The translations under genes were made by a program, and so were the position numbers. The notes beneath the pieces are model-generated. The model had not been told where the DNA came from, made no database searches, and saw only the letters and a program-made list of their open reading frames with translations. Of a stretch of DNA of 64,000 nt, positions 44,211 through 57,273 are shown one piece after another (position 1 is the first letter of the stretch; the number at the start of each line of letters is the position of its first letter). The DNA comes from Locusta migratoria (taxonomy: Eukaryota > Arthropoda > Insecta > Orthoptera > Acrididae), in NCBI GenBank assembly GCA_026315105.1, contig CM048746.1:565763940-565827939 (forward strand). The letters are read 5' to 3'.

Positions 44211-45130
44211 GTCTTTGCTGCTCTCTCGACCTATTTCCTCCATCGCTGTCTCTACCTGCTCTTTCTCATTCTATCGTCTCTCTGTCCATCTCCTCCTTTT
44301 CCAAATCCTCCTCCTACCTAACTCCACCTCATTCCGCTCCTTCTCCACCACCATCCCCCCCCCCCCCCACTCTGTACATCCCTCTGCGTCTGTGCATCTT
44401 CTCCTGTCCTCCTTCTGTTATAAGCGATGGTATATGTAATTTACTACGTTAAGTACCTACTATAATCTTCTATTGCACCATATCCTCCGCTTCTATCTGC
44501 TCACCTGCTGTACCATCTCTCTGTTCACCTCCACCTGTCACCTGTCCATTTTTCCTCTTTTCCTCTACCCCCCCCCTTTTCTGCCAGACTCCACCTCCCC
44601 CTCTCTTGGTTTATCTCACCCCGCCTTTCTCCTGTCCCGTCTCCTCCCCGTTTCTCGGCACCCCTTCTTCTCGTCTATGTCAATCTTCTCAGTCTCTGTC
44701 AGTCCATCAGCTTCTCCGTTGTTGATGAATAATTACATACACCTGACAAAATTCATGGAGATCGGTGAAACAATGTCGATGTTGATTGCAGTGTATCCTC
44801 AGCCAAGCACTGTACGGTTTCTTGCGGAATATAAAAAAATAAAAAGTAAAGAAAACCTTGCCCATGGAAACATATGTAGATACTTGTTGTAATTTTCACG
44901 CTGATCGATCAATCGTCATAGAGGTATTACGTACAGTAACTTTGTCTTGATTAGAAGGATAAATGTTCAAGATCTGAATAAAACGGTATACTGTTGTCAG
45001 ATTCTGAAAGTAAGTCACCCTCCATCGTGCGACACATAGAATTTTATATAGACAGGGATCGTCCCTTTATTCTGAAGGTGAAGTGTGCAAAATTTCATCA
45101 GAATCGTAATAAAACTGTAGTTATGTATGA
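44095..45130 (+). repeat. Dispersed 'acccggcgttgccc' repeat with CT-rich part
   Basis: Begins actacccggcgttgcccagg, followed by a (CT)n run (44158-44207), pyrimidine-rich sequence to about 44720 and a caaaatttcatcagaatcgt block near 45090. A second copy of its start is at 59497. I recognise the motif as a recurrent dispersed repeat but cannot assign its class. Confidence 0.5.
44158..44207. repeat. (CT)n microsatellite
   Basis: Uninterrupted CT repetition, followed by CT-rich sequence and a C-run at 44357-44369. Confidence 0.95.
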
Positions 45131-45364
45131 GTTACAATCAAGAAGGAACAACACGTGTAATATGAAATAAATCGTAGCATCAATGAAACATTCAGTGACT
45201 GGTACAACTCTGATTGGACGTCATTCAACGAGTAACATTTCTCTAACTTACACCAGTTATCCAACAGGGAAATGTGACCTTCGTTTCAACGTGGAATCTG
45301 TACTACGTGTGACTCCTCGCAACGTTGAGAGGTGAAAACTAGGTTAAAACTCAAAGTGTGTACG

Positions 45365-45365
<1 letters not shown>

Positions 45366-45423
<58 letters not shown>
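45366..45423. repeat. (TA)n microsatellite
   Basis: Uninterrupted alternating TA. Confidence 0.97.
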
Positions 45424-45425
<2 letters not shown>

Positions 45426-45810
45426 GCCCCCACGACCTATATATGACACTCCTGTTTGTATTTGTTTCTCATTTCGTCATCTTTATAAATTTTAATTTTT
45501 AGATGTATGGTCTTAAAATATAATATATACTTTTATAAAGTTTTCCATATAGAGGGCGCTGATGATTTGGTGTTTGGAGAAACTGTTGACGTGACAGTCT
45601 ACAGAAATCATTTTTTTTTTAATTTATTTTTTTAAGATGACATAAAAGTCATTTTTAAGTTACATACGTTCCAGTTACAATGTACTTGAGTCTGTTAAAA
45701 ACACTTCTGTCGACATCTGTATGTCTATATGTTGCACAAATGGTTAGATATCTTATTCCATTGTGTTTGTGTCATTAATTTATTTGAAGTATGCTTTTTA
45801 TTGTAGCTGT

Positions 45811-45850
45811 AACACTGATGAAGGCTAGGAACTAGCCGAAATCGACATGC
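45811..45850 (+). ncRNA. Hammerhead-ribozyme-like motif 4 (both core boxes intact)
   Basis: ctgatga at 45815-45821, stem II ggctag / ctagcc (45823-45828 / 45832-45837) with loop gaa, and gaaa at 45838-45841. A self-complementary tcga follows. Stem I pairing is weak and the NUH triplet is unclear, so activity is doubtful although both core boxes are exact. Confidence 0.5.
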
Positions 45851-45894
45851 AATCAACTATTTATTTTGCGGCCGATCGCTATTTCCTTCTCACA

Positions 45895-46125
45895 AATGCG
45901 TTGCTTTCAAAAAAGCGTATGCTTCAGTAGACAGACTAACAGTACTCCTGACTCTGGAAGACGTGGGTATCGGCAATACCACCAGAAAGCTAGTCTAACA
46001 AACACACACAGTAAAATTCTTAGAAGTAAGTCACCGAATCCTGCGGAATGAACGCCGGAGCCAGAGCTCGGAGGGGAGATGGACTCTCGGAAATTCACTT
46101 AAATCTGAAATTAGACAAAGTCGTT
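45895..46125 (+). pseudogene. LINE reverse-transcriptase scrap (motif A region)
   Basis: One frame reads AFKKAYASVDRLTVLLTLED, then VGIGNTTRKLV, a stop and QTHTVKFLEVSHRILRN. This is the RT motif A neighbourhood (normally FKKAYDSVDR). The catalytic Asp equivalent has changed to Ala. No other RT motifs are nearby. LINE clade not determined. Confidence 0.5.
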
Positions 46126-46828
46126 GAAGAATGGGATACGTAACTGCAAGAGAGGAAACGGCGAAGGAATCCATCTACAACAAGGATAAAGAATTTGCAA
46201 TTTAGGCCAGTAGAATTACAATCTAAATAGGAAATAATTGCTAAAAAACGTTTAATTGTTTTAATCTATTCATTTGTAGCCCAATATATCCTATGGACAG
46301 ATTTTACCAGTTTTCGATCAATTTAGTTATTAACTTCTGTTTTCTTGTACTGTCATTGAAACTAACCCGTCTGTCAATAAAGTGATCCATACAAAGATTA
46401 TAGAGTAATAAATTCTGCCTTAGATGAGTCCAAAAATGAATTTCTTGGACCACGCGTTTCCACACACCTCAACGTTAAAGTTTCACCATTTCTAATCATC
46501 AATGTAGACTGTTTAAAATGCACTTCTTCAGTAAGTGTTATATACGGTATATTACATATAGATATGTAACTCTCCATTGTCTCTTGGTTTTTGTAATATA
46601 GCAATACAACAGAATTTTAGAATTGTGGAATATATAAAAGTTAATATTAAAAATGAATTCGTACAGAAAGTGATGATACCCAAGCAACTGACATTAAGAG
46701 CGAGGCAGGATCAGAAATATAATTCTTGAAATCAGTTACTGATGATTATATTTTATAATATAGTATCATGGCCTAGTCTGGGGAGTTTTTTTTTAATGTT
46801 ATAGAAGAAACCACCCCCATGAACCACA
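46126..46828. other. Stretch without recognisable gene
   Basis: AT-rich. No supported feature. Confidence 0.4.
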
Positions 46829-49800
46829 GACATTGCCGAGGTGGGGGGGGGGGGGGTTGCGTGCCTCAACGATGCAGATAGCCGTATCGTAGGTGCAACC
46901 ACAGCGGAGGGGTATCTGTGGAGAGGCCAGACAAACGTGTGATTCCTGAAGAGGGGCAGCAGCCTTTTCAGTAGTTATAGGGGCAACAGTCTGGATGATT
47001 GAGCTGGCCTTGTAACATCAGCTAATGTGGCTTTGCCACACAGCTACTGCGAACGGCTGAAAGCAAGGGGAAACTACAGCCGTTACCTTTCCCGAGGACA
47101 TGCAGCTCTACTGTATGAACATATGATGATGGCATCCTCTCGGGTAAAATATTCCGTAGGTAAAATAGTCCCCCATTCGGATCTCCAGGCGGGGACTACT
47201 CAGGAGGATGTTGTCATCAGGAAAGAAAATACTGGCATTCTACGGATCGGAGCGTGGAATGTTAGATCCCTCAATCGGGTAGGAAAATTAGAAAATTTAA
47301 AAAGGGAAATGGATAGGTTGAAGTTAGATATTGTGGGGATTAGTGAATTCGGTGGCAGGATGAACAGGATTTCTGGTCAGGTGAGTACAGGATTATAAAT
47401 ACAAAATCAGTTGGGGGTATCACAGGAGTAGGACTGATAATGAATAAGAAAATAGGAATGCGGGTAAACTACTATGAGCAGCACAGTCATCGCGTTATCA
47501 TTGTCAAGATAGATACGAAGCCAACACCGACAACAGTAGTACAGGTTTATATGCCAACTAGCTCTGCCGATGATGAGGAGATCGAAGAAATATATGAGGA
47601 GCTAGAGGAAATTATTCAGACAGTTAAGGGAGAGGAAAACTTAATTGTGATGGGAGACTGGAATTCGGTAGTAGGAAAAGGAAGAGAAGGAAAAATGGTA
47701 GGTGAATATGGACTGGGCAGGAGGAATGAAAGAGGAAGTCGCCTGGTTGAATTTTGCACGGAACATGATTTAATCGTAACAAACACGTGGTTTAAGAATC
47801 ACAAAAGAAGGTTGTATACGTGGAAGAGACCAGGAGACACAGGAAGATATCAGATAGATTTTATAATGGTAAGACATAGATTCCGGAACCAGGTCCTAAA
47901 CTGCAAGACATACCCAGGGGCAGATATAGACTCTGACCATAACTTGTTAGTCATGAACTGTAGGCTGAAACTGAAAAAACTGCAGAAAGGTAGGAAAAGA
48001 AGAAGATGGGACTTAGATAAATTGAAGGAAAGTGAAGTTCTGGATAATTTCAGAGGGAGATTTAGGCAACAATTGACAGAAACAGGGGGAAATAAAACAG
48101 TAGAAGAGGAATGGGTAGCATTGAGAGACGAAATAGTGACGGCAGCAGAGGACAAAATAGGTAGGAAGGCAAGACCAACAAAAAATCCTTGGGTATCACA
48201 GGAAATACTAAATTTAATAGATGAAAGGAGAAAATATAAAAATGCAGTAAATGAAACAGGCAAAATTGAGTACAGACGACGAAAAAATGAGATTGACAGG
48301 AAGTGCAAAATGGCTAAGCAGGAGTGGCTAGAAGCCAAATGCAAATCCGTAGAAGAATGTATAAGAAGGGGAAAAGTAGATACCGCCTACAGGAAAATAA
48401 AGGAGACGTTTGTGGACAGGAAGGGCAGCTCTACGAATATCAAGAACTCGGATGGGAAACCAGTTCTCAGCAAAGAAGGGAAAGCTGAAAGGTGTAAAGA
48501 GTACATAGAGCAGCTCTACAAAGGAAATGAACTTAGAGACGATGTTGTAGGAAGGGAAGAGGAAGTAGATGAAGATGAAATAGCAGATACTATACTGAGA
48601 GATGAATTTGACAGAGCCTTGAAAGACCTAGGTCAGAACAAGGCCCCGGGAGTAGATGACATACCTGCAGAGCTATTAAAGTCTCTGGGAAAGCCATCCA
48701 TGACAAAACTATTTGAACTGGTGTGTAGGATGTATGAGACAGGCGAAATACCCTCAGACTTTAAGAAAAATGTAATAATCCCCATTCCAAAGAAATCAGG
48801 CGCAGACAGGTGTGAAAATTACAGAACCATTAGTTTGATAAGTCATGGTTGCAAAATTTAACACGAATTATCTACAGGAGAATGGAAAAGCTGGTAGAAG
48901 CTGACCTCGGGGGAAGATCAGTTTGGATTGAGGAGGAACGTAGGAACCCGGGAGGCAATACTCACTTTACATCTTATCTTAGAAGATAGATTAAGGAAAG
49001 GCAAACCTACATTTTTAGCTTTTGTAGATTTGGAGAAAGCTTTTGACAATGTTGACTGGAATATACTCTTTCAAATTCTGAAGTCAGCAGGGGTAAAATA
49101 TAGGGAAAGGAGAGTTATTTACAACTTGTACAAAAGCCAGACTGCAGTTATTAGACTCGAAGGGCATGAAAGGGAAGCATCAGTTGGAAAGGGAGTAAGA
49201 CAGGGTTGTATCCTTTCTCCGATGTTATTCAATTTGTACATCGAGCAAGCGGTGAAGGAAAACAAGGAAAAATTTGGAATAGGGATTAAAGTTCAGGGGG
49301 AAGAAATAAAAACATTGCGTTTTGCTGATGACATTGTAATACTATCAGAGACAGCAAAGGACCTGGAAGAGCAGTTGAATGGAATGGACAGTGTGTTGAA
49401 GAGAGCGTGTAAAATGAACATTAACAAGAGCAAAACAAAAATAATGGAATGCGATCTTAGAAAATCAGGCGATGCTGAAGGAATTAGATTAGGTAACGAA
49501 ACAATGAAGGTGGTAGATGAGTTTTGTTACTTGGGTAGTAAAATAACATGCGATGGTCGTAGTACAGAGGATACAAAATGCAGAATGGCAATGGGAAGAA
49601 AAGCATTTTTGAAAAAGAGAAATTTGCTAACATCGAATATTAATTTAAGTGTAAGGAAGTCTTTCCTGAAGGCATTTGTGTGGAGTGTTGCCTTGTATGG
49701 GAGTGAAACATGGACGATAAGCAGTGCGGACAGGAAGAGAATAGAGGCTTTTGAAATGTGGTTCTACAGAAGAATGCTGAAGATTAGATGGGTATATCGC

Positions 49801-50106
49801 ATAACTAATGAAGAGGTACTGAACAGAATTGGTGAGAAAAGGAATTTTTGGCATACCCTGACTAAAAGAAGGGATCGCTTGGTAGGACACATTCTTAGAC
49901 ATCGGGGAATCGTAAATTTAGCATTGGAGGGAAGTGTGTGGGGTAAAAAGCGCAGAGGGAGATTTAAAGACGCGTATAGTAAGCAGATTCAAGTGGATGT
50001 GGGTTGCCGTTCTTATGAGGAGATGAAAAGACTTGCTCAGGATAGAGTAGGGTGGAGAGCTGCATCAAACCAGTCTCCGGGCTGAAGACCATAACAACAA
50101 CAACAA
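46829..50106 (+). mobile_element. Near full-length RTE-clade LINE (copy D)
   Basis: Structure: a ~200-bp 5' leader with a G-run (46842-46856), then an endonuclease/exonuclease/phosphatase domain, RT and C-terminus, ending in (CAA)n at 50092-50106. Endonuclease motifs are LRIGAWNVRSLNRVGKLENL (47240), LIVMGDWNSVVG (47640), YTWKRPGDTGRYQIDFIMV (47820) and DSDHNLLV (47935). RT motifs are NYRTISLISHGCKI, FVDLEKAFDNVDW, GVRQGCILSPMLFNLYIEQA and LRFADDIVIL. Lesions relative to the other copies: one base lost near 47350 inside the endonuclease, one lost near 48858, and one gained near 48911. The last two cancel. Apart from these three indels the frame is open for about 1,000 codons. Confidence 0.92.
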
Positions 50107-50331
50107 ATTAGAAGAAAATTTAAACCATTTATGTCAACACAAATATTAAATATACTTTATACAATACTTTTATACAATACATGTTCAAATTCTGCCCTTG
50201 TTAGATATTACTATTAAATGCATTGCCAAAAAAATGATGTTGCAAAACTGACTCTCTTGAAAATCAGTTCCTAATTTTGGAAGGTCTTATATACAAACCA
50301 AGAAATCAGATATTTTGTACCTGTAGCATCT
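50107..50331. other. Stretch between LINE and Tigger remnant
   Basis: A weak inverted match exists between cctaattttggaaggtc (50271-50287) and the complement of cctccccaaaatagg (52587-52601). These may be eroded Tigger ends. Not strong enough to call TIRs. Confidence 0.3.
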
Positions 50332-52001
50332 TCAGCTGCATGTAACACAAATATATCCCTTGCTTGTAGAGACAGTACATGCTGCATGTGCCCATTTCAA
50401 GCAATTCGGACATCGAATCCAGTCCTCTCCGTCGTGATCGTCTGAGAAGAGCCCTGCACGATAAACACATTCTGCGACTTCATCGTCGTCGCTATCTTCA
50501 CTTTCATCCACGAGTTGAATTTAATCCGCTTCAGACTCAGATGAAGATTCTATGTTCTTCCATTTCTCGCTGAAGATGCTACAGGTAGATACTTTGCGGT
50601 TACCACGGCCTGCACTTCCAACTCGCTCCGGTGTTACCACCCTTTGTTTTGACTTCTCTAACTGATGCCTATAAGGAGACATAGTGATCAGCAGTGCAAA
50701 CCCAATGTGGAATCTCCAGGAACCAATTTGACTTCTAATTTTTTGAAGAAGGCTGATGTCTGTGGCCATGACAAAACTAGATCTTGAAATTTGAGGAACA
50801 GCACTTTCTTCTGTTGCCAACGTTACAGAAGCTGCACTTTTTTTACTTTCCTACAAAGTTCCTACTTGCGGATCCTCATCTGCACATGCACACTTCACAA
50901 GAGGATCAGTCACTTCATGGGTCGAAAATTCTGACGGAATTCATTTGCTGCTGTTTACTGTCACTGTACGTAAGCTTTTTGAAAAAATGTCGCTCACTTG
51001 GTACGAAGTTACAACACCACCAACATGGGACCTGGTACAGCTCTCAATCTCCTGAGCATAAAATGTCTTCAGTGGCCCCATAAACGAAACGTCTAGTGGC
51101 TGCATTTTATGGGTGCTATGAGGTGGTAACGACACAATAGAGACATGGTTATCCCTGCCCAAATTAATCACGTCAATATTTCTGAATTGGGTGATGTGTC
51201 TACCCGCGACGAAAACCGCAGGGTTATTTCTAAATGTTATCAATGCAGCAAGAAGTGGCTAAACCATTGTGTAAAAACGTCTGTTTGAATTCACTCTGGG
51301 GGTAGCATGCATAATTAGAACCTAGAGGAGCACCATCAATTAATTCCATCTTCATATTCTTGGATCGGAAGATTATCAGAAGTGGTATGAAGTGTCCCAA
51401 AGGGCTCATTCGTGTCACTACAGTGATGAGTGAACCCCTTTAAGCAGCCTGTAGAGAACCAATATGCTTTTTTCCCTTCAGCGTAATTATTGTAATGTGC
51501 TTATGCTGCACAACTGTGATACCTGTTTCGTCATAACTAGCCAATCTAGCTGGGTTGTTGTTTATTGCAGCTAAGGCCGGTTCGTAAATGCCAGAAAACT
51601 TACTGACAGCTTCGGCTGTGAAACCCTTAGCTCTGGCGAATGATAGTCCTTGGGGAGACCTAAGAGAACGTTCGGTATTCCTTTTTGGGAAGTTGCATAA
51701 CCATTTTACCAGCTTGCTGTTTTTCTTTCGAATAGGCAAGACTTCGATCATCTTTTCTCGAGAGACCATAGAATCGTTGATCCATTTGGATGCAGTAATT
51801 CTTCAAGTCTTCTCCTAGTTCTTGGGTAAAAACAGGTTTCCTTCCTATTTTAGTGTCCATAGATTCTCCTGGGCGTTTGTTTCCTTCAAAATAGAGTTCC
51901 ATTATTGTTTGAGATGCTTTATAGCTTCCTATTTCTTTATTGCACACAGCTAAAATAGGAAGCTTTATTTGTTTCGGGTCCGAACGTTTTCTAGGAGCCA
52001 T
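50332..52001 (-). pseudogene. Tigger/jerky-type transposase pseudogene with C-terminal Cys/His cluster
   Basis: An ATG at 52001 opens MAPRKRSDPKQIKLPILAVC. Next come YCIQMDQRFYGLSRKD, then after a frameshift near 51715 RSPQGLSFARAKGFTAEAVS, and YDETGITVVQHKH with the first catalytic Asp. These are followed by TRMSPLGHFIPLLIIFRSKN, LIDGAPLGSNYACYP, FVAGRHITQFRNIDVI where the second catalytic Asp is lost, and LPPHSTHKMQPLDVSFMGPL with the third. The C-terminus (50335-50450) has YRAGLFSDDHDGEDWIRCPN followed by CLKWAHAACTV and YICVTCS, a PHD-like zinc-binding cluster known from some insect pogo-type proteins. Inactive. Confidence 0.8.
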
Positions 52002-52009
52002 CTACAAAA

Positions 52010-55000
52010 TAAACAGTCTATTGTTAGGAACTCTATCACCGATTCAATTAAAATGATTCTTTGAAATACCTTTCAGCATACAAAGTGAAAACATGTTTAC
52101 AGAAACATACGTGGGTTTCATTTAAAACAATTTTTATAGAAAGCAAATGTGATTAAACAAATATATATGCAAACTTGAAGTTACAACGAATAGTTTGGGA
52201 TCCTAATTTGGGGAGCCCCATATTAAGAATCCGAGAGTTCACCAAATTGAGGCATTTCCACATGATAACAAATATGTTCCATTAGTGAACTCTGCAATTG
52301 ATGAAAAACAAAACTATCTACATCATTTCGCTTCAAAAGCGATGTAGACTTAATATATTTATAAGTATTTAATTATTTACTTACCCCTTATAACATATTT
52401 CCAACTTTCTAACAGCGAACAAAATCTTCAGGAACGTCAGCACTGCTTTCCTCCTCTTCGGAACACAATATAACGGCGATCTATAGAAAACGTGGGCTTC
52501 CACATACTTGTCCTCTATTTCCAATGTTCATCACATGATTACATCACCTATTTGACAGAAATAATGATCTCCCGAAATGGACCAACCTCCCCAAAATAGG
52601 CGACTTTTTACAAATTTTTACTTAAACGAATGAAGATGAAAATGTAAAAAAGTAGGTAAGGAACACAAATTTCACAGACTTCGACGCTGTACTTCGACGC
52701 TGTACAATCATTGGACGACTTGGCTCCTCAAATTCTGTAATTTCCGAATAGGAGTCTGTCACCCTATCACTGGGCTCCTCAAAGTCAGTAACTTTCGTCG
52801 CCTTATATATACTATCCAAGTCTTCGTCAACAACTCATTCATCAATTTCATCTGGTTGGAGGGAGTTTGGGTAGAGGTTACCCTTGCAGTTGATACAAAT
52901 CAATGAACACTTAACCCCAGGTTTCCCACACCCACAACTATCTGCACATCGTCCGCCTCCGGAGCTCAGTAGATAGCGACCCTAACTACCACGGAAGGGC
53001 CCGCGTTAGATTTTCAAAAGGGGACTGGGAGTGGTTGTTGTTCTCCTCAATATCATCGACACGCTAATCGCCCACGAGTCAAGTAACAAAGACTTGCACT
53101 AGGAGGCCGAACAATCCCATATGAGATCCCCCAGTCAAAATGACACAGGATCATATTTCCATTTCACCTGCACGCCTCTTCTTGCATATACAGAAAAGTG
53201 TGTAGAGAAGTGACTATGGAGCAGATTCCCTGGAGGTAGTAATGGGGTCAAGGCCAAGCACTGAAGCCTGCATCCCCAGAGGAGCAATTCCATCTGGTGT
53301 GCTAACCGCATTTGTAGTTGCAGGTAAATTCTCAAGGAATGTTGGCGGGCAGCTTCGGATGTTGGGCGTAGGGGTGCTAACTTGAATCTGAATTTCAAGA
53401 GATACTTGTAAAATCGAATAGTAATTTATCTAAAGTTTTTCCTACCCTAGTTCCATTGAAGGTTTTTAAACATCATTGTCCAGCTTCGATAATAGCTTCA
53501 GCTTGAGTGTTTCACTCGAAGAAAGGTTTGATTTCTTCCAGAAGACTTAATTTTGACCAGTAGTTTGACCATCTTCTTAATGCTCTGCTTGAAGACTCTG
53601 AAATAGTGTTATATTTACCTACGGCGTGGGGAAATATGAATGGCCTTCTGATGTTGTATGCCAGTTTGAAGCTGCTGGGAGTTTTTTATGGGGTCGTTCA
53701 CTCCTCCAGGTTTCGAGACATATATATATTTAAACATGTGGCTAGGTAATTGAGGCTTTAATTCTCAATAACTTAGCGCAACCTTCTCATTCTATTATAA
53801 TACCTCAAGGGCAATGGCAACAAAAAGGTGCTCTGCGTCTTCACTAGCTTGCTTTGCTGAGAAGACTTCACCTCTCCGTAAGCAAGCTAATTTTTGTCTT
53901 TGGAAAGGAGTTGCTCCTGTGTCGCCACCGGTAACTCAGTGTCTTTTGCTTCGGTGGAGGTGCTCAGCATATTCGATGCTCTTGGTGGGCAGGTATTCTG
54001 GGACCCATGCAAAATCACACTTATCGTACTTCAGTATCACTATTCTTCCACACAGACCGGGGAAGAAGAAAAACCATCATTGATGACAAAAGCTGCTTCT
54101 TCCGGGTTTATCTCATTCGTGGTCTGAACAAGTATTTGGGATTATTTCTGTCTAACTGCGTCGAAAACAGAGAGGGCATAGGGTGGCAGCATGTAACGGA
54201 AGAATTCTTTAATCTGTTCATCAGATTTCTTGAAAAGTAGTATTCGGTAAAATATTGTTTCAGGATTCACTGGTACGTTTCAATAAACGGTCACCTTAGG
54301 TTTTAATCCTTCCACTCATTATTCTTTTTAGTTATTTGGGCAAACTTGATGTTAGAAAAAGTTTGACCGACCAGGGCAAGTATTGAAAAATTGTCATCCC
54401 ACGCCTACTCCTGCCTACAACGAAGACAATCAATGTGAGTTGGTCCAACTTTAACGTGGCGCTGTACAAGAACGAGAGGTCCACAAAATTAATTTTTGGT
54501 CTCATCGAACACACAATTTATTCCTCTATAACATTTGTATATGCTACTTTATTTATAGACAGGTTCAATTAAATGATATCGAGAATAACTTTAGTTTAAC
54601 GAAAATTATTCAGAAACAAGTAAAATCTGTCCAACATTTATGAGCACTAGTATAGGAACGGGTGGTCCAAAAGTATGCAACTCGTCTCATTAGATGTAGA
54701 ATTTAATGCCCTACCACTCTTAATAGAACAGTGTTTTCTATGTTGTGAGTCCTTTACGAGGTACAACCATAAAACCGTACAGATACCCATTTTGGGGGTA
54801 TATTTTTATTTACTACCACATATCCGCCGAGGAGGAAAACCTGGGATATAGTGGACCACAAACGGAGCCATTACAACAATAAAACCTTTTGTAGCAACTA
54901 TTCCCGCTTTGTGTAGTTACCTACTCGCCTAATTATTTCCAAGAACAAAAGAAATACAAAATCAATAATAGAAACGATTCACTGTACTACAGCTAAATCC

Positions 55001-57270
55001 GGATTACAAAATATCATATGAGACAATTACGGAGAATGTACACATCCAAATAGACTGAATTACTCCTCAATTAAAGAAACACCAAGGAAAATTGAATCAG
55101 TATACGAATTCACGAAAACCGATATAACAAAAGATCATTGTCGTTCCACGTAATAATTAAACACTATATGACAGGAATTAAGCACTGTACGGATTTAAAT
55201 ACCTAAGACATCAAGACAAATTAAAGAAGATGAGAGTAATGTTTAACAGAATGACTTGTAACAGTCTAATGAAGAAATTTTTTTACTTAATTTACAATTA
55301 AAAAACGCCATGGGGTAGCTAGAAGAGACAAAGAGGGATTTGAGATGGCCATGAAATTTCACAGATGTACAGGGAAGGGAGGAAACGAAGAGGGGATTGG
55401 AGGAGTAGGGTGTAAGGGGTAACGACAGAGGCAGGAGAATGTATATGGGTGGGTTGTACAGGGGCGGGGAGGAGGAGGAAGGGGAGGCACGTAGCCAGAG
55501 AGACCGGAGGAAGGAGGAAATGGGAGTAACTGTCCACTGTAATAGATAAATATCCGAGCAATGGCGGGTTTTCAGCTAAGTAGTACAGAAAAAGATTAAG
55601 AGGACAAAGGGAAGGTACGAAACAGGCATAGAGATGGGGAAGTGATAGGCACAAGGACTGGCCGAAGCAGTGAAGAATGTATACCCAAGTCACTTTCATA
55701 ATTTCCAAGTACTGCCGGAGTTGCTAGTCGTTAACCCTAGCAGCACCAAGTGCTTTATGTTACACAGAGCACCAGCCAAAGGGCCAATTTTGCCTGGGTG
55801 TTGCAATAAGCTGTAAATCCTGTAAAATGCATTTAAGTAATTCTGTTTCCAATGTAAGATGACTGCAAAATACTCCCCCCACTCCCTTTCTCGACCTTCA
55901 CCTATGATGTAGTTCAAGAGGGGCCTAAGAATTTTCCTTGAACACAATTGGCCATCACTGCAATTTCTTTTGATGCTAAAAATTTATAAATCTTACTGCT
56001 AGATGTCAGCAGCACAACTACTTCTGCTTCCTCCCCCCGTCCCCCCCAACTGTGAATTTGGGAGGGAAGTCCATCACACTGAGTCAAGACACAGTAGCGT
56101 GAAGGCATTGACCCCTAGCAGCAGCAACAGCAGCGCCATGCTGGATGTAAGTATTGTTATAAATATTCAAGGACAATTCTAAATTCGAACTTCCTAGCAG
56201 ACAACATCTTGGATTTCGTCATAGGTGGAGAAGGACTGTGTGATCCTGGGCTGTCCCTGGTGGCTATTTTGTTCCGGAACTAGTAGTGACGCCAAGTTGA
56301 TGACGACATTGTGACTTTACCATATTGGTACCCAGGTGGTTAAAGATGGGGGAAAACACCTGGCAACACTGCACTGTTCTCGATTCGCTTTGGTGGTTGT
56401 AGAGAAGACAGTGAATTATGGTCGCATGGTGTACAAACACAGGGCAAAATGTGCCCTTGGGCATAAAATTTCTATACTTTAGTTGCAGTTTTTAAAATTG
56501 TAACCATAGAAATGTGAAGTACTTTATAAGGTGAGAGACAAATAGAAAAGGCTCATAAACAAGGATTGATATTTATTATCTTCTTTAATAAAAGAAAAAT
56601 GTACGGGCAATGTTTGCCACGGCCTGGTGCTTGTAGGGTTAATAAAGTGAGCCAAAAACGTCGTTGACCGTTAGTGATCTGGCTAATTTATTCCCAAGAT
56701 GGTCACTGAGCAGCTTGGATATATAAAACTGTGAGAGATGTGGGCCCCAAAAAGTCTCAGTAACAGAAGGAAGAGCAGAAATTACGTAATATGTGACGCT
56801 CTCTGGAACGCTGTTGACAATATGAACTTGTTATCCTACATTGTTACGAGCCAAGTAGCATGTATATCGCACACCAACTACAGTCAATACATTCAAGTTC
56901 ACCCAGATTAAAGAAGTTCTCGAATCTAAAAACAAAGGCTAAAATTTTTTGATATCATGGATCGTGAATCAACATTTACATCTGCGAAACGCTAACCAAA
57001 TTAAGACGTGCGATTCACGAAGCGGACAGCTGTCACCTGGCACAACCCTCCTCCACCTCAACGCACGCCCTCACACTGTCGCAAAAACCGAGGAGAAGGT
57101 TCCAGATTTTCATTGGTAACTTTTGATCACCATCCGTACACTCCCGACCTTCCACCAAGCGAAAATTCACTCGGCTTTTATTTCAAATAATGGCTGGTTG
57201 GCAAACTATTTCAAAATCACGATATAATGGACTGGCATCACTGTCTGATTACATTCCCACGCGGCAGACG
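52010..57270. other. 5.2-kb stretch without recognisable gene
   Basis: No frame with family features. Frames at 53.8-54.2 kb and 55.3-55.7 kb are compositional. A few short C-runs (56031-56048) and a pyrimidine-rich minus strand at 55330-55700. Nothing further could be supported. Confidence 0.45.
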
Positions 57271-57273
57271 TCT

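Noticed and set aside
46842..46856. G-run as an assembly gap filler
   Set aside because: The same run occurs at the homologous position of the independent copy at 64 kb, so it is probably genuine.
53814..54240. Overlapping frames of 77-89 codons as a gene
   Set aside because: Three mutually overlapping frames with no family features. Likely chance.
55319..55708. 129-codon minus-strand open frame
   Set aside because: Composition-driven (Leu/Pro/Ser-rich reading of a purine-rich strand) with no motif or related copy.
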